Below, piece by piece: positions 52,640 to 61,217 of a stretch of DNA of 64,000 bases. Where the stretch lies: the NCBI RefSeq assembly GCF_007066085.1, contig NZ_CP041405.1, positions 3,631,001-3,695,000 on the forward strand. Reading direction: 5' to 3'. How positions within the stretch are numbered: the stretch's first letter is position 1; every line of letters starts with the position of its first letter. The notes beneath the pieces are model-generated. The model ran no database searches. It was not told the origin of the DNA and saw nothing but the letters and a program-made list of their open reading frames with translations. Source of the DNA: Paenibacillus thiaminolyticus. GTDB taxonomy: Bacteria > Bacillota > Bacilli > Paenibacillales > Paenibacillaceae. A program made the position numbers and the translations under genes.

Positions 52640-53275
52640 AGGCTGTTGGAAAACCCCTGTTTTTTACGAAGGAGTGGAGATGTCCATTTACACAATCAAA
52701 ACTTGGCACTCAGAGCGTTTTAAATCGATTTTTTCTACTGAAAGGCGAGATCCACCCTATAAAAAATGAGGCAGCAAAAATTCCCATGGACTTCTCAACG
52801 GCCTGATTTTACGGGATCCAAGAGACCGCGTCGGATCCTGGAGGCATTTTCGCCTTTAGGAGGCATCATCGCCTTCAGGAGGCATCGTTGCCTCCTGGGG
52901 CTTGAACGTGTGGAGGGGATTGCTGCCATTTTACAGGAATTTCGGCTCAATGAGTCCACATCCCGAGGAATTGCTGCAAATCCACATCATTTTAGGCCCT
53001 TTTGCTTCAAGTCAAAGCGAAACGGGTGAAATTCCTGCCGTTTTGCAGGATTCCCTTTCTGGTCAAGTCGTCCATATCGAATTGCTGTATTTGCGCAGGA
53101 TTTCGCTTACCGAATAGGCGTGTCTGGAGAAATCGTGCCGTTTTGCAGGATTCCCTGGAACGGAGTACACGTCATAAAGGAAAAGTGTGTTTTTGCAGTT
53201 TTTCGGCGAGGCGAGCTTTGAGAATCAGGGGGGCTGTCTCACTGTAGTCAAACTACTTTTGAGACACCCCCTTTT
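52640..53275 (+). repeat. Long non-coding repeat element, copy B
   Basis: Full-length partner of copy A in opposite orientation. It begins AGGCTGTTGGAAAACCCCTG, carries GGATCCAAGAGACCGCGTCGG, two to three of the 19-bp units (near 52845-52903), then palindromic modules about 50 bp apart, and ends in the hairpin AGGGGGGCTGTCTC...GAGACACCCCC (53227-53270) followed by TTTT. Flanking 52545-52639 holds one more module. No gene is evident in 52543-53293. Confidence 0.85.
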
Positions 53276-53293
53276 CACATTCCCGAATGGGGA

Positions 53294-54343
53294 TTAGTTA
53301 ATCATCTGCTTCACCAGCTCGCGATTGCGCTGCTTGAACAAGTCGTTGTGCGAAGAGACCATCCCGTAGCTGTTCGCCTCCGGCTGAATAAATTGCTTCG
53401 CCTTGTTCACCGCGTTGGCCGCATCCTGGAAGGCCCCCGCGATCAGATGCAGCTTGCCTTCATGATGCAAAATATCGCCTGCCGCATACAAGCCGGGGAT
53501 GGAGGACTCGCTGTTCGCATTGCCTTTGACATAGAAATTGTCCACCATCTCAATGTTCAGCTCGCTATTGCCGAGCAAGGCACTATCCCGCTCATAGCCA
53601 TGATTGATGATCACTTCATCGATGGCCAAGCCCGTCACCTCTCCAGTCGCATGGTTAGTCAGCTCTACGCGCTCGATCACTTCATGATTGGCGCTGGCGA
53701 TCAGCTTCGTAATCGTCGTGTGGAAATAGCATTCCACGGAGCTGTTCTTCAATTGGGTCACCTGCGCCTCATGACCTGACAGCTCTTCCTTGCGGTAGGT
53801 CAGGTACACCTTCTTCGCGATAGGCTCCAACTCATTGGCCCAATCGATCGCCGCGTTCCCGCCGCCCGAGATGATGACCGTCTTATCCTTGAAATGCCGC
53901 AGCGACTTGACCGTATAATTCAGATTCGATACCTCGAACCGTTCGGCCCCTTCGATCTCCAGCTTCTGCGGAGTGAGGATCCCGCCGCCGATCGCAGCGA
54001 TGACCGTCTTCGAATAATGCTGTCTGCCAGAAGCCGCATGAAGCACGAACAGGCCATCTTCATTTTTGGAAATGGATACGATCTTCTCATTCAGCACCAC
54101 TTCCGGATCGAAGGTTAACCCTTGCTTCACCATCTGCTCAATTAATTGAGCCCCAGGAACCGGCGTCACCCCGCCGACATCCCAGATCATTTTCTCCGGG
54201 TAGACATGGACCTTGCCGCCCAGACGGGGCTGGTACTCTATCAGCTTCGTCTTCATCTCTCGCAATCCGCTATAGAAGGCCGAGAACAGTCCTGCCGGGC
54301 CTCCGCCAATTATCGTTACATCAAAGCATTCGTGCTGCGTCAA
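53294..54343 (-). CDS. Ferredoxin/flavodoxin-NADP+ reductase (YumC type)
   Basis: A 349-residue thioredoxin-reductase-like flavoenzyme without the CxxC redox pair, as in YumC-type FNRs. FAD site VTIIGGGPAGLFSAFYSGL, NADPH site VIISGGGNAAIDWANEL, and LYAAGDILHHEGKLHLIAGA. TTG 54343 is chosen because upstream lies a Fur box and GGGAGTG precedes this TTG. It provides electrons to ferredoxin or flavodoxin, possibly for release of iron from siderophores taken up by the divergent transporter genes. Confidence 0.9.
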   Translation of the reverse strand: MTQHECFDVTIIGGGPAGLFSAFYSGLREMKTKLIEYQPRLGGKVHVYPEKMIWDVGGVTPVPGAQLIEQMVKQGLTFDPEVVLNEKIVSISKNEDGLFVLHAASGRQHYSKTVIAAIGGGILTPQKLEIEGAERFEVSNLNYTVKSLRHFKDKTVIISGGGNAAIDWANELEPIAKKVYLTYRKEELSGHEAQVTQLKNSSVECYFHTTITKLIASANHEVIERVELTNHATGEVTGLAIDEVIINHGYERDSALLGNSELNIEMVDNFYVKGNANSESSIPGLYAAGDILHHEGKLHLIAGAFQDAANAVNKAKQFIQPEANSYGMVSSHNDLFKQRNRELVKQMIN

Positions 54344-54376
54344 TCCGCTCACTCCCGCATCGTATTCTAATTGCAA

Positions 54377-54394
54377 TTGATTATCATTATCAAC
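54377..54394. promoter_or_regulatory. Fur box before the FNR gene
   Basis: TTGATTATCATTATCAAC; its reverse strand GATAATGATAATCAAT fits the Fur consensus. 34 bp before the TTG start. Confidence 0.85.
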
Positions 54395-54485
54395 AAGTAG
54401 TATACAGATCTTGCCTGCCCAATACAAGCGAAAAACTATTGACAGTTGAAAAGGTGGCAAACTATAGTAATATCATACTCGACAC

Positions 54486-54500
54486 TGATAATCATTATCA
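54486..54500. promoter_or_regulatory. Fur box before the siderophore ABC genes
   Basis: TGATAAT-C-ATTATCA, a perfect 7-1-7 Fur palindrome, 36 bp before the ATPase start, followed by further ATAATTATT. Confidence 0.9.
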
Positions 54501-54535
54501 ATAATTATTCTATTTTACTCTATGGAGGTTGCATC

Positions 54536-55324
54536 ATGGCTCGCCTATATACCGAAGCCTTAAATATTGGCTATGGTGAACGTCTCATTGTGAAAAATCT
54601 GAGCGTCACGATTCCCGACAAAAAAATTACCACCATTATCGGCTCGAACGGCTGCGGCAAATCAACCTTGCTGAAAGCGATCACCCGCATCATTTCCCAT
54701 CAATCGGGCTCCGTCATTCTGGACGGCAAAAATATCGCAAGCGAGAATACGAAGCTGCTGGCGAAGAAGATGGCGATACTCCCCCAATCCCCGGAAAGCG
54801 CGAGCGGACTGACGGTCGGAGAGTTGGTCTCCTATGGCCGCTTCCCGTATCAGAAAGGGTTCGGGCGCCTGACCAAAAAAGACCTCGACGTCATCGACTG
54901 GGCGCTGGAGGTCACCGGCACGAAGGAGTTCAAGCACCGCACGGTCGACGCGCTCTCCGGCGGCCAGCGCCAGCGCGTCTGGATTGCGATGGCTTTGGCG
55001 CAGGAGACGGATATCATTTTCCTCGATGAGCCGACCACCTATCTCGATATGGCGCACCAGTTGGAAGTGCTGGAGCTGCTGCAGAAATTGAACCACGAGC
55101 AAGAGCGCACGATTGTCATGGTGCTTCATGACTTGAATCAAGCGGCCCGCTTCGCCGACTACATGATTGCGATGAAGGACGGGCACATCATCAAAGCCGG
55201 CGACTGCGAAGAGGTCATGCACCACGACGTGCTGAAGCAAGTGTTCCATATCGATGCCGAGATCGGCCGCGATCCGCGGACCGACAAGCCGATGTGCGTC
55301 ACCTATAACCTGGCTACCGTGTAG
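54536..55324 (+). CDS. Iron-siderophore ABC transporter, ATPase subunit
   Basis: A 262-residue FecE/YusV-type ATPase. Walker A GSNGCGKST, Q-loop LPQSPESASG, signature LSGGQRQRV, Walker B IIFLDEP and switch VLHDLNQA are all present. ATG 54536 follows TGGAGGT. First gene of a Fur-boxed unit ATPase, binding protein and two permeases. Confidence 0.95.
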   Translation: MARLYTEALNIGYGERLIVKNLSVTIPDKKITTIIGSNGCGKSTLLKAITRIISHQSGSVILDGKNIASENTKLLAKKMAILPQSPESASGLTVGELVSYGRFPYQKGFGRLTKKDLDVIDWALEVTGTKEFKHRTVDALSGGQRQRVWIAMALAQETDIIFLDEPTTYLDMAHQLEVLELLQKLNHEQERTIVMVLHDLNQAARFADYMIAMKDGHIIKAGDCEEVMHHDVLKQVFHIDAEIGRDPRTDKPMCVTYNLATV

Positions 55325-55342
55325 AAGAAGGAGAACGTTACG

Positions 55343-56278
55343 ATGAAAAAAGCAATTATCCCGTTTATTCTGCTCTGCCTGCTGCTGGCGACCGCCTGCG
55401 GCAACGGATCAAATAACAACGGCAGCCCCGGCGCCACGGACGCTCAACCGGAGACAAGCGGCTCAAACACGATCACGTATCAATCGGAGAATGGATCCGT
55501 CGAGGTGCCGGCTCATCCGGAGCGCGTGATCGTCTTGTCCACCTTCACGGGCAATGTGATGGCCCTGGACGTCAATCTCGTCGGCGTCGACTCCTGGTCG
55601 AAAATGAATCCGCGCTTCGAGGAGCAATTGAAGGACGTTCAGGAAGTGTCCGATGAAAACTTGGAGAAAATCATCGAACTGCAGCCCGATCTTATCATCG
55701 GTCTGTCCAACATCAAAAATATCGATAAATTGAAGCAAATTGCCCCTACTGTTACTTTCACGTATGGCAAAGTGGATTATTTGACCCAGCATATCGAGAT
55801 CGGCAAGCTGCTGAACAAAGAGAAAGAAGCGCAGGACTGGGTGGACGATTTCAAGAAGCGGACGCAGCAAGCCGGCGAAGAGATTCAGGCGAAGATCGGC
55901 AAGGATGCCACCGTCTCCGTCCTGGAGACGTTCGACAAGCAAATGTACGTCTTCGGCGATAACTGGGGACGCGGCACCGAGATCCTGTACCAGGCGATGC
56001 ATCTGAATATGCCGGAGAAGGTCAAGGAAAAGGCGCTTAAAGACGGTTATTATGCGGTATCGCTGGAAGTGATGCCCGAATTTGCAGGCGATTATGTCAT
56101 CCTGAGCAAGAACAGCGATGCCGACAATTCATTTCAGAACACGGACACGTATAAAAATATTCCCGCGGTGAAGAACAATCGGCTGTTCGAGGTCAATGCG
56201 AAGGAATTCTACTTCAACGACCCGTTGACGCTTGATTACCAATTGGACTTCTTCCGCAAGAGCTTCCTCGGACAATAA
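55343..56278 (+). CDS. Iron-siderophore binding lipoprotein
   Basis: A 311-residue substrate-binding protein. The lipobox LLATAC20 is followed by a Asn/Gly/Ser-rich linker. The body shows the FeuA/FhuD-type pattern: HPERVIVLSTFTGNVMALDV, LEKIIELQPDLIIGLSN, and NRLFEVNAKEFYFNDPLTLD. It captures ferric siderophore outside the membrane; the siderophore cannot be named. Confidence 0.94.
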   Translation: MKKAIIPFILLCLLLATACGNGSNNNGSPGATDAQPETSGSNTITYQSENGSVEVPAHPERVIVLSTFTGNVMALDVNLVGVDSWSKMNPRFEEQLKDVQEVSDENLEKIIELQPDLIIGLSNIKNIDKLKQIAPTVTFTYGKVDYLTQHIEIGKLLNKEKEAQDWVDDFKKRTQQAGEEIQAKIGKDATVSVLETFDKQMYVFGDNWGRGTEILYQAMHLNMPEKVKEKALKDGYYAVSLEVMPEFAGDYVILSKNSDADNSFQNTDTYKNIPAVKNNRLFEVNAKEFYFNDPLTLDYQLDFFRKSFLGQ

Positions 56279-56346
56279 TGCAGAGAAAAGGGCATTGCTC
56301 CGTGAATCTATTGCCATGAATCTATTACAGAAAAGATGAGATATCG

Positions 56347-57357
56347 ATGATGAAGGAAACGAAACGCTCCCTCCCCTTTACGTACAAATGGCTGGTTGGA
56401 TTGCTGTGCTTCGCCGCAACGTTCCTCGTCGCGATGCGGTTCGGCGCAGCCGACACAACACTGAAGGATGTCTGGCTGGCCCTGACGTCCCGCGCCACGA
56501 ATGAGCATATTGCGCTGATCCAGGAGATCCGGCTGCCGCGGGAGATTGCGGCGGCGGCCGTCGGAGCGGCCCTGGCCGTAGCCGGCACCATTATGCAGGG
56601 CATGACGAGGAATCCGCTGGCCGATCCCGGCCTGCTCGGGCTTACGGCGGGCGCCAATGCCGCCCTGGCCATCGCCATCGCGCTCCTCCCGGGAGCCGGA
56701 TACTTGGCGATGGCGGCGGCTTGCTTCCTCGGAGCGGCGGCAGGCGCCGGGATGGTGTTCGGGATCGGCGCCCTGCGCAGGGGCGGCTTCTCCCCGCTGC
56801 GGATGGTGCTGGCCGGCGCGGCCGTCTCCGCGCTGCTGTATGCGATCGCCGAAGGAGTGGCCCTTTATTTTAAAATATCGAAGGATGTCTCGATGTGGAC
56901 CGCTGGCGGCTTGATCGGCATGTCTTGGGTACAGCTGCAAGCGGTGGGGCCGTTCATTGCCCTCGGCATTGTCATTGCCCTGTTGCTGGCCAGACAGCTT
57001 ACCATTCTTAGCTTGAATGAGGAGGTGGCGGTCGGACTGGGGCAGAAGACGAACCGCATCAAGGCGCTCTTGTTCGTCGTCATCGTATTGCTCGCCGGAG
57101 CCTCCGTCGCTCTGGTCGGCAATCTGACCTTCATCGGCCTGATGATCCCTCATATCGTCCGTGCCGTCGTTGGGACCGATTACCGCTATGTGCTGCCGAT
57201 GTCGGCCATGATGGGCGCATCCTTCATGCTGTTGGCCGACACATTGGGACGAACCATCCATGCGCCGTATGAGACGCCGGTCGCGGCGATTGTCGCCATC
57301 GTCGGCCTGCCCTTCTTCCTGTTCATCGTGCATAAGGGAGGGAAGGCATTCTCATGA
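56347..57357 (+). CDS. FecCD-family iron-siderophore permease 1
   Basis: A 336-residue permease with about ten helices. Typical motifs RLPREIAAAAVGAALAVAGT, MQGMTRNPLADPGLLGLTAG and LVGNLTFIGLMIPHIVRAVV, where GLMIPH is the ATPase coupling region. It overlaps the second permease gene by four bases (ATGA). Gap of 68 bp to the binding-protein gene. Confidence 0.95.
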   Translation: MMKETKRSLPFTYKWLVGLLCFAATFLVAMRFGAADTTLKDVWLALTSRATNEHIALIQEIRLPREIAAAAVGAALAVAGTIMQGMTRNPLADPGLLGLTAGANAALAIAIALLPGAGYLAMAAACFLGAAAGAGMVFGIGALRRGGFSPLRMVLAGAAVSALLYAIAEGVALYFKISKDVSMWTAGGLIGMSWVQLQAVGPFIALGIVIALLLARQLTILSLNEEVAVGLGQKTNRIKALLFVVIVLLAGASVALVGNLTFIGLMIPHIVRAVVGTDYRYVLPMSAMMGASFMLLADTLGRTIHAPYETPVAAIVAIVGLPFFLFIVHKGGKAFS

Positions 57358-58361
57358 TCGAACCCGCTCTGCGCGCGAGACAGCGCCTCATCGTATCCAG
57401 CCTGCTGGCCCTTATCGTGATCACGATCGTACTCGGCATGGGAATGGGCTACGCCTCCCTGTCCTACGACAGATTGATCCCGACGCTTCTCGGGCAAGGC
57501 AGCTTCAAGGAAGAGTTTGTCTTATTTTCCGTGCGTCTGCCGCGCATTGTCATCACGCTGCTGGCCGGGATGGGTCTGGCGCTGTCCGGTGCGATATTGC
57601 AAGGCATCACCCGCAATGATCTGGCTGATCCCGGCATTATCGGCATCAACTCGGGTGCCGGTGTTGGTGTGGCCGTGTTCTTTTTATTCTTTCCGGTGAA
57701 TGCCGGCTCGTTCGTATACATGCTCCCGCTGGTCGCGTTCACGGGCGCGCTGCTTACCGCTTGCTGCATCTATCTCTTCTCTTACAAGAGACAGCAAGGC
57801 ATGCAGCCGATTCGGCTCGTCCTGACCGGCGTCGGCTTCTCCATGGCGCTGTCCGGGGTTATGATCGTCCTGATCTCGTCGGCGGAACGCGCCAAGGTCG
57901 ACTTTATCGCCAAATGGCTCGCGGGGAACATATGGGGAACGGACTGGCCGTTCATCGGGGCGCTTCTCCCCTGGCTGATCGTCCTGATCCCGTTCACGCT
58001 GTACAAGGCCAACCGCCTGAATGTGCTCGCCCTTAGCGAGCCTGTCGCCATCGGGCTCGGCATGCCGCTGAACAAGGAGCGGCTCATCCTGCTGTTCACT
58101 GCGGTCGCGCTGGCCGCTTCGGCGGTCTCCGTCACCGGCGGCATCGCCTTCATCGGCCTGATGGCGCCCCATATCGCCAAAGCGATGGTCGGCCCGCGGC
58201 ATCAGCTCTTCCTCCCCGTCGCCATTCTGATGGGCGGCTGGCTGCTGCTGCTTGCCGATACGATCGGCCGCCAGCTGGCGGATCCCGACGGCATCGCGGC
58301 AGGCATCATGGTCGCCTTCATCGGCGCGCCATACTTCATCTATTTGTTGCTGAAGAAATAG
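57354..58361 (+). CDS. FecCD-family iron-siderophore permease 2
   Basis: A 335-residue partner permease: RLPRIVITLLAGMGLALSGA, LQGITRNDLADPGIIGINSG and TGGIAFIGLMAPHIAKAMVG. Forms the heterodimeric channel with the previous product. A terminator at 58376-58405 closes the operon. Confidence 0.95.
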   Translation: MIEPALRARQRLIVSSLLALIVITIVLGMGMGYASLSYDRLIPTLLGQGSFKEEFVLFSVRLPRIVITLLAGMGLALSGAILQGITRNDLADPGIIGINSGAGVGVAVFFLFFPVNAGSFVYMLPLVAFTGALLTACCIYLFSYKRQQGMQPIRLVLTGVGFSMALSGVMIVLISSAERAKVDFIAKWLAGNIWGTDWPFIGALLPWLIVLIPFTLYKANRLNVLALSEPVAIGLGMPLNKERLILLFTAVALAASAVSVTGGIAFIGLMAPHIAKAMVGPRHQLFLPVAILMGGWLLLLADTIGRQLADPDGIAAGIMVAFIGAPYFIYLLLKK

Positions 58362-58375
58362 CTGCTCAACCCAAA

Positions 58376-58405
58376 AATCCCTTGAGTTCGGATGCTCAAG
58401 GGATT
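58376..58405. terminator. Terminator between permease 2 and the sirtuin gene
   Basis: AATCCCTTGAG-TTCGGATG-CTCAAGGGATT followed by CTTT; convergent position. Confidence 0.85.
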
Positions 58406-58425
58406 CTTTGCGTGCGATCGCACGC

Positions 58426-59166
58426 TTACTGATGCGGAAGCCGCTCAAGTTGCGCATCCGTCCACCGCAGCACCTCGCCAATCGAATGGCGGATAATCAG
58501 ATCGGCTGCTCCATCCGCAGGGGTCGGCTCCTGGTTCACAATGACCAGCCGAGCGCCGCGCTCCTTGGCCAGCCGCGGGAATTGATTGGCCGGACTGACC
58601 TGCAGCGAGGAGCCGAGTACGAGAAGCAACTCCACGCCGTCCAGCATGGCGTCGGCCCGGGCAAGCTCCCGCTCAGGCAGCCATTCCCCGAACAGCACCA
58701 CATTCGGGCGCACCTGCCCGCCGCAGCCGTTCCTGACGCAGCGGGTCAACCGCTTCGGCTCCATATAATCGGTGCAAGGGTACTGCGCATGGCATGTCAT
58801 GCACCGAAGGGTGCCCAAGTCGCCATGCAGCTTCGCGATGGCCCCCGTTCCGGCCTGCTCGTGATAATGCTCCACGTTCTGCGTGATGACGCCATGGATC
58901 ATGCCTCTCCGCTCCCAATCGGCCAATATCCGATGCCCGGGATTCGACCCGTGCTTCCGCATCTCCCCGATGCGCCACCGGTAGAACCGGACGAATTCGT
59001 CATGGTTCTCCTTCATCGCGTCCAGGCTGGCCAATGCCGCCGGGTCCCGATCATTCCACATCCCTCTGTCCGCAGACCGGAAATCCTGCAGTCCGCTCTC
59101 GGTCGACATGCCAGCTCCCGAAAATACGACCGTCGACGCCGATTCCTTTAGCCATTTTGCAAGCAT
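58426..59166 (-). CDS. Sir2-family NAD-dependent protein deacylase
   Basis: A 246-residue sirtuin. NAD site GAGMSTESGLQDFRS (residues 17-31); zinc Cys at 122, 125, 143 and 148; GSSLQVSPANQFP and VIVNQEPTPADGAADLII near the end. The catalytic strand reads TQNVEHYH (H102) where most sirtuins have TQNIDxLH: Asp is replaced by Glu and Leu by Tyr. Removes acetyl or acyl groups from lysines. Stand-alone gene. Confidence 0.92.
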   Translation of the reverse strand: MLAKWLKESASTVVFSGAGMSTESGLQDFRSADRGMWNDRDPAALASLDAMKENHDEFVRFYRWRIGEMRKHGSNPGHRILADWERRGMIHGVITQNVEHYHEQAGTGAIAKLHGDLGTLRCMTCHAQYPCTDYMEPKRLTRCVRNGCGGQVRPNVVLFGEWLPERELARADAMLDGVELLLVLGSSLQVSPANQFPRLAKERGARLVIVNQEPTPADGAADLIIRHSIGEVLRWTDAQLERLPHQ

Positions 59167-59209
59167 GAGAAGCCTCCTTCCGCATACGAAAGTACAGAGT
59201 CATCGTTAG

Positions 59210-60946
59210 TCATCGTCGATTCAAATAAGGTTCGAGCGGAATCAGTTCCCCGTTGCTCCGAATTCCGATATCGCCGGACACCTGAACCAGATGGATATCC
59301 TTGCCGATGCGCTGCAATTCAGCCCCGGTAGAACAATCGAACGCAATGGCCGAACCATCCTTCAGCAGCGTCCACAGTTCACCTTCTCCCCCCAGATGGA
59401 TCGATGTTGCCGCCTGCTCCCGATCCCGGAAGTCATTGATTGTTACGATATTTCGGGAATCATCCCACACCGTTATCGAACCGTCCTCATGCAATGCGGC
59501 CGAGAACGAACCGCCTGCATTCGCCATCGCAACAGATGCGGGGATCCCCTCTGGGAACCTGTGTGCGCCATACCCCCAGGCAACAATGGTCCCGTCTCGC
59601 TTCAGGGCCAGATTCGGCGTTCCGGCGGCAATGGCGGCGACATCGGTCAGGCCTGCCGCTCCGGCCACATCATTGAACTTGTCGCTCCCCCACGCGGCGA
59701 CCGTGCCGTCCTTCCGCAAGGCAAGAGAGTATTCATAGCCGGCAGAGACCGCCATGACATCGCTCAGGCCGACGGGCACAGTCGCTTCTCCCTGCTCATT
59801 ACTGCCCCAGGCGACCACCGTCCCGTCCCGCTTCAGTGCCAAGGCATGCTTGTTCGAGGAGAGCGACACCGCCGCCATATCGGTCGCTGCGGCCGGAATC
59901 TTGCCCGATTCCGACGCCCGATACCGTGACCACGTCGACACCGTGCCGTCCTGATGAACCGCGGCATACTCCGCGTAATTGGAGGAGAGGGAGACAATCC
60001 CGGTGGCGGAACGCTCCGGAAGCTGTATCTGCCGCGGGACATCCAACTGCATGACAGAGCCGTCCAGGTTCATGCCAAGCAGCCCATCATCGCCCTGAAC
60101 CGAGATCGCCATTAGCTTCGGCAGGCCTGCGATGGGGGAGATGGTTTGTTCTCTCCATACCGCCAATGAACCGTCTGCACGCAGCAAATAAATCTCGCTG
60201 AAGCCCGCGGAGAGGCCCACGATATCCCGATAGGGCGCTTCATGGATTTTCCCCTTCGGAAATCCATTGCCCCACGCTACCGCCGTGCCGTCCTTCCGAA
60301 GCGCGGCGGACACGCTGCTGCCTGCCGCGACCGCCGCTACATTGTTCAGTCCTGGCGGCACCTTGGCCATTCCTTCATAATTCTTCCCCCATGCCGCAAC
60401 CGTTCCGTCCTTTTTCAAGGCAAGCACATGATACGGTCCCGAAGACACATCCGCCACATTCTTCAAGCCGGCTGGAATGGAGAGCTTCCCGTTACCTCCG
60501 TCATTGATATGGTGGTAGTAGCTTATCTTCCCGTTCCGGTGGACGATGAACAAGGTCCCCAGATTGGCCGATATCGACACCGCGTCCTTTATTTTGGACA
60601 AAGCTGTGCCGCTTTGCGAGGAATGGAGACTCGCTCCCGCCCCCCATTGCGCAATCGTGCCGTCTTTTTTCAGCGCAAACGCCGCGTTACGCGACGAAGC
60701 AACGGCCACGACATCGCGCAGATTCTTCGGAACCGACGGCTCGCCCTTGAGCCGTGTGCCCCATGTCTTCACCGAACCGTCGCTATTCACCGCCATATAA
60801 TGTTCATTGGCTGCAGCCAGCCTTTTTTGGTTGTGCAGCACTTGCTGAATCGACATTGTCTTCGCTTCCGCCTGCACTGGCGACGGATAGCCGTAAGGCA
60901 ATGCCGCCAGCATGACGACCGCCGCAATGAGAATGGCCTTCACCAT
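59210..60946 (-). CDS. Secreted RCC1-repeat protein
   Basis: A 578-residue exported beta-propeller-like protein. The signal peptide ends near PVQAEA. From about residue 45 onward, ~50-residue units repeat the RCC1 pattern HxLALKKDGTVxAWGxN (examples YHVLALKKDGTVAAWGKNYE, YEYSLALRKDGTVAAWGSDK). About nine to ten units are visible, with degeneration at both ends. Bacterial RCC1 proteins of this kind are usually surface or secreted; the partner is unknown. Confidence 0.9.
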   Translation of the reverse strand: MVKAILIAAVVMLAALPYGYPSPVQAEAKTMSIQQVLHNQKRLAAANEHYMAVNSDGSVKTWGTRLKGEPSVPKNLRDVVAVASSRNAAFALKKDGTIAQWGAGASLHSSQSGTALSKIKDAVSISANLGTLFIVHRNGKISYYHHINDGGNGKLSIPAGLKNVADVSSGPYHVLALKKDGTVAAWGKNYEGMAKVPPGLNNVAAVAAGSSVSAALRKDGTAVAWGNGFPKGKIHEAPYRDIVGLSAGFSEIYLLRADGSLAVWREQTISPIAGLPKLMAISVQGDDGLLGMNLDGSVMQLDVPRQIQLPERSATGIVSLSSNYAEYAAVHQDGTVSTWSRYRASESGKIPAAATDMAAVSLSSNKHALALKRDGTVVAWGSNEQGEATVPVGLSDVMAVSAGYEYSLALRKDGTVAAWGSDKFNDVAGAAGLTDVAAIAAGTPNLALKRDGTIVAWGYGAHRFPEGIPASVAMANAGGSFSAALHEDGSITVWDDSRNIVTINDFRDREQAATSIHLGGEGELWTLLKDGSAIAFDCSTGAELQRIGKDIHLVQVSGDIGIRSNGELIPLEPYLNRR

Positions 60947-61161
60947 GAACTTGATTCGCTTCTCCGCATTTCTTGCCGGCGGGTGTCCGGCTTCCTTCCG
61001 ATGTATGCCTATTTCGCTTCCCCTTCCTTGTGAAATTATATGTATGATGTAGTGCCCCAGCCCCCCGCGACCCGTACTTTTTTACTATACAATACCCTTC
61101 AACTCATTGGAATCCAAGCCATACGATGGAAATCAAAAAAACGATCCTGGGAACGAAGGCA

Positions 61162-61195
61162 GCACAAAAGACGGAGCCGCATCTACGGCTCCGCC
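61162..61195 (-). terminator. Terminator after the AGCS symporter gene
   Basis: Minus strand GGCGGAGCCG-TAGAT-GCGGCTCCGTC followed by TTTTG, 25 bp after the symporter stop. The remaining 60947-61161 has no recognised gene. Confidence 0.85.
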
Positions 61196-61217
61196 TCTTC
61201 AAATTGAAATATGAACC

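Noticed and set aside
52766..53117. Open frames in repeat copy B matching frames in copy A (for example PHPEELLQI..ILGPFASS)
   Set aside because: The similarity follows from DNA identity of the repeats. There is no RBS, the frames have different ends, and the underlying period is not a multiple of three.
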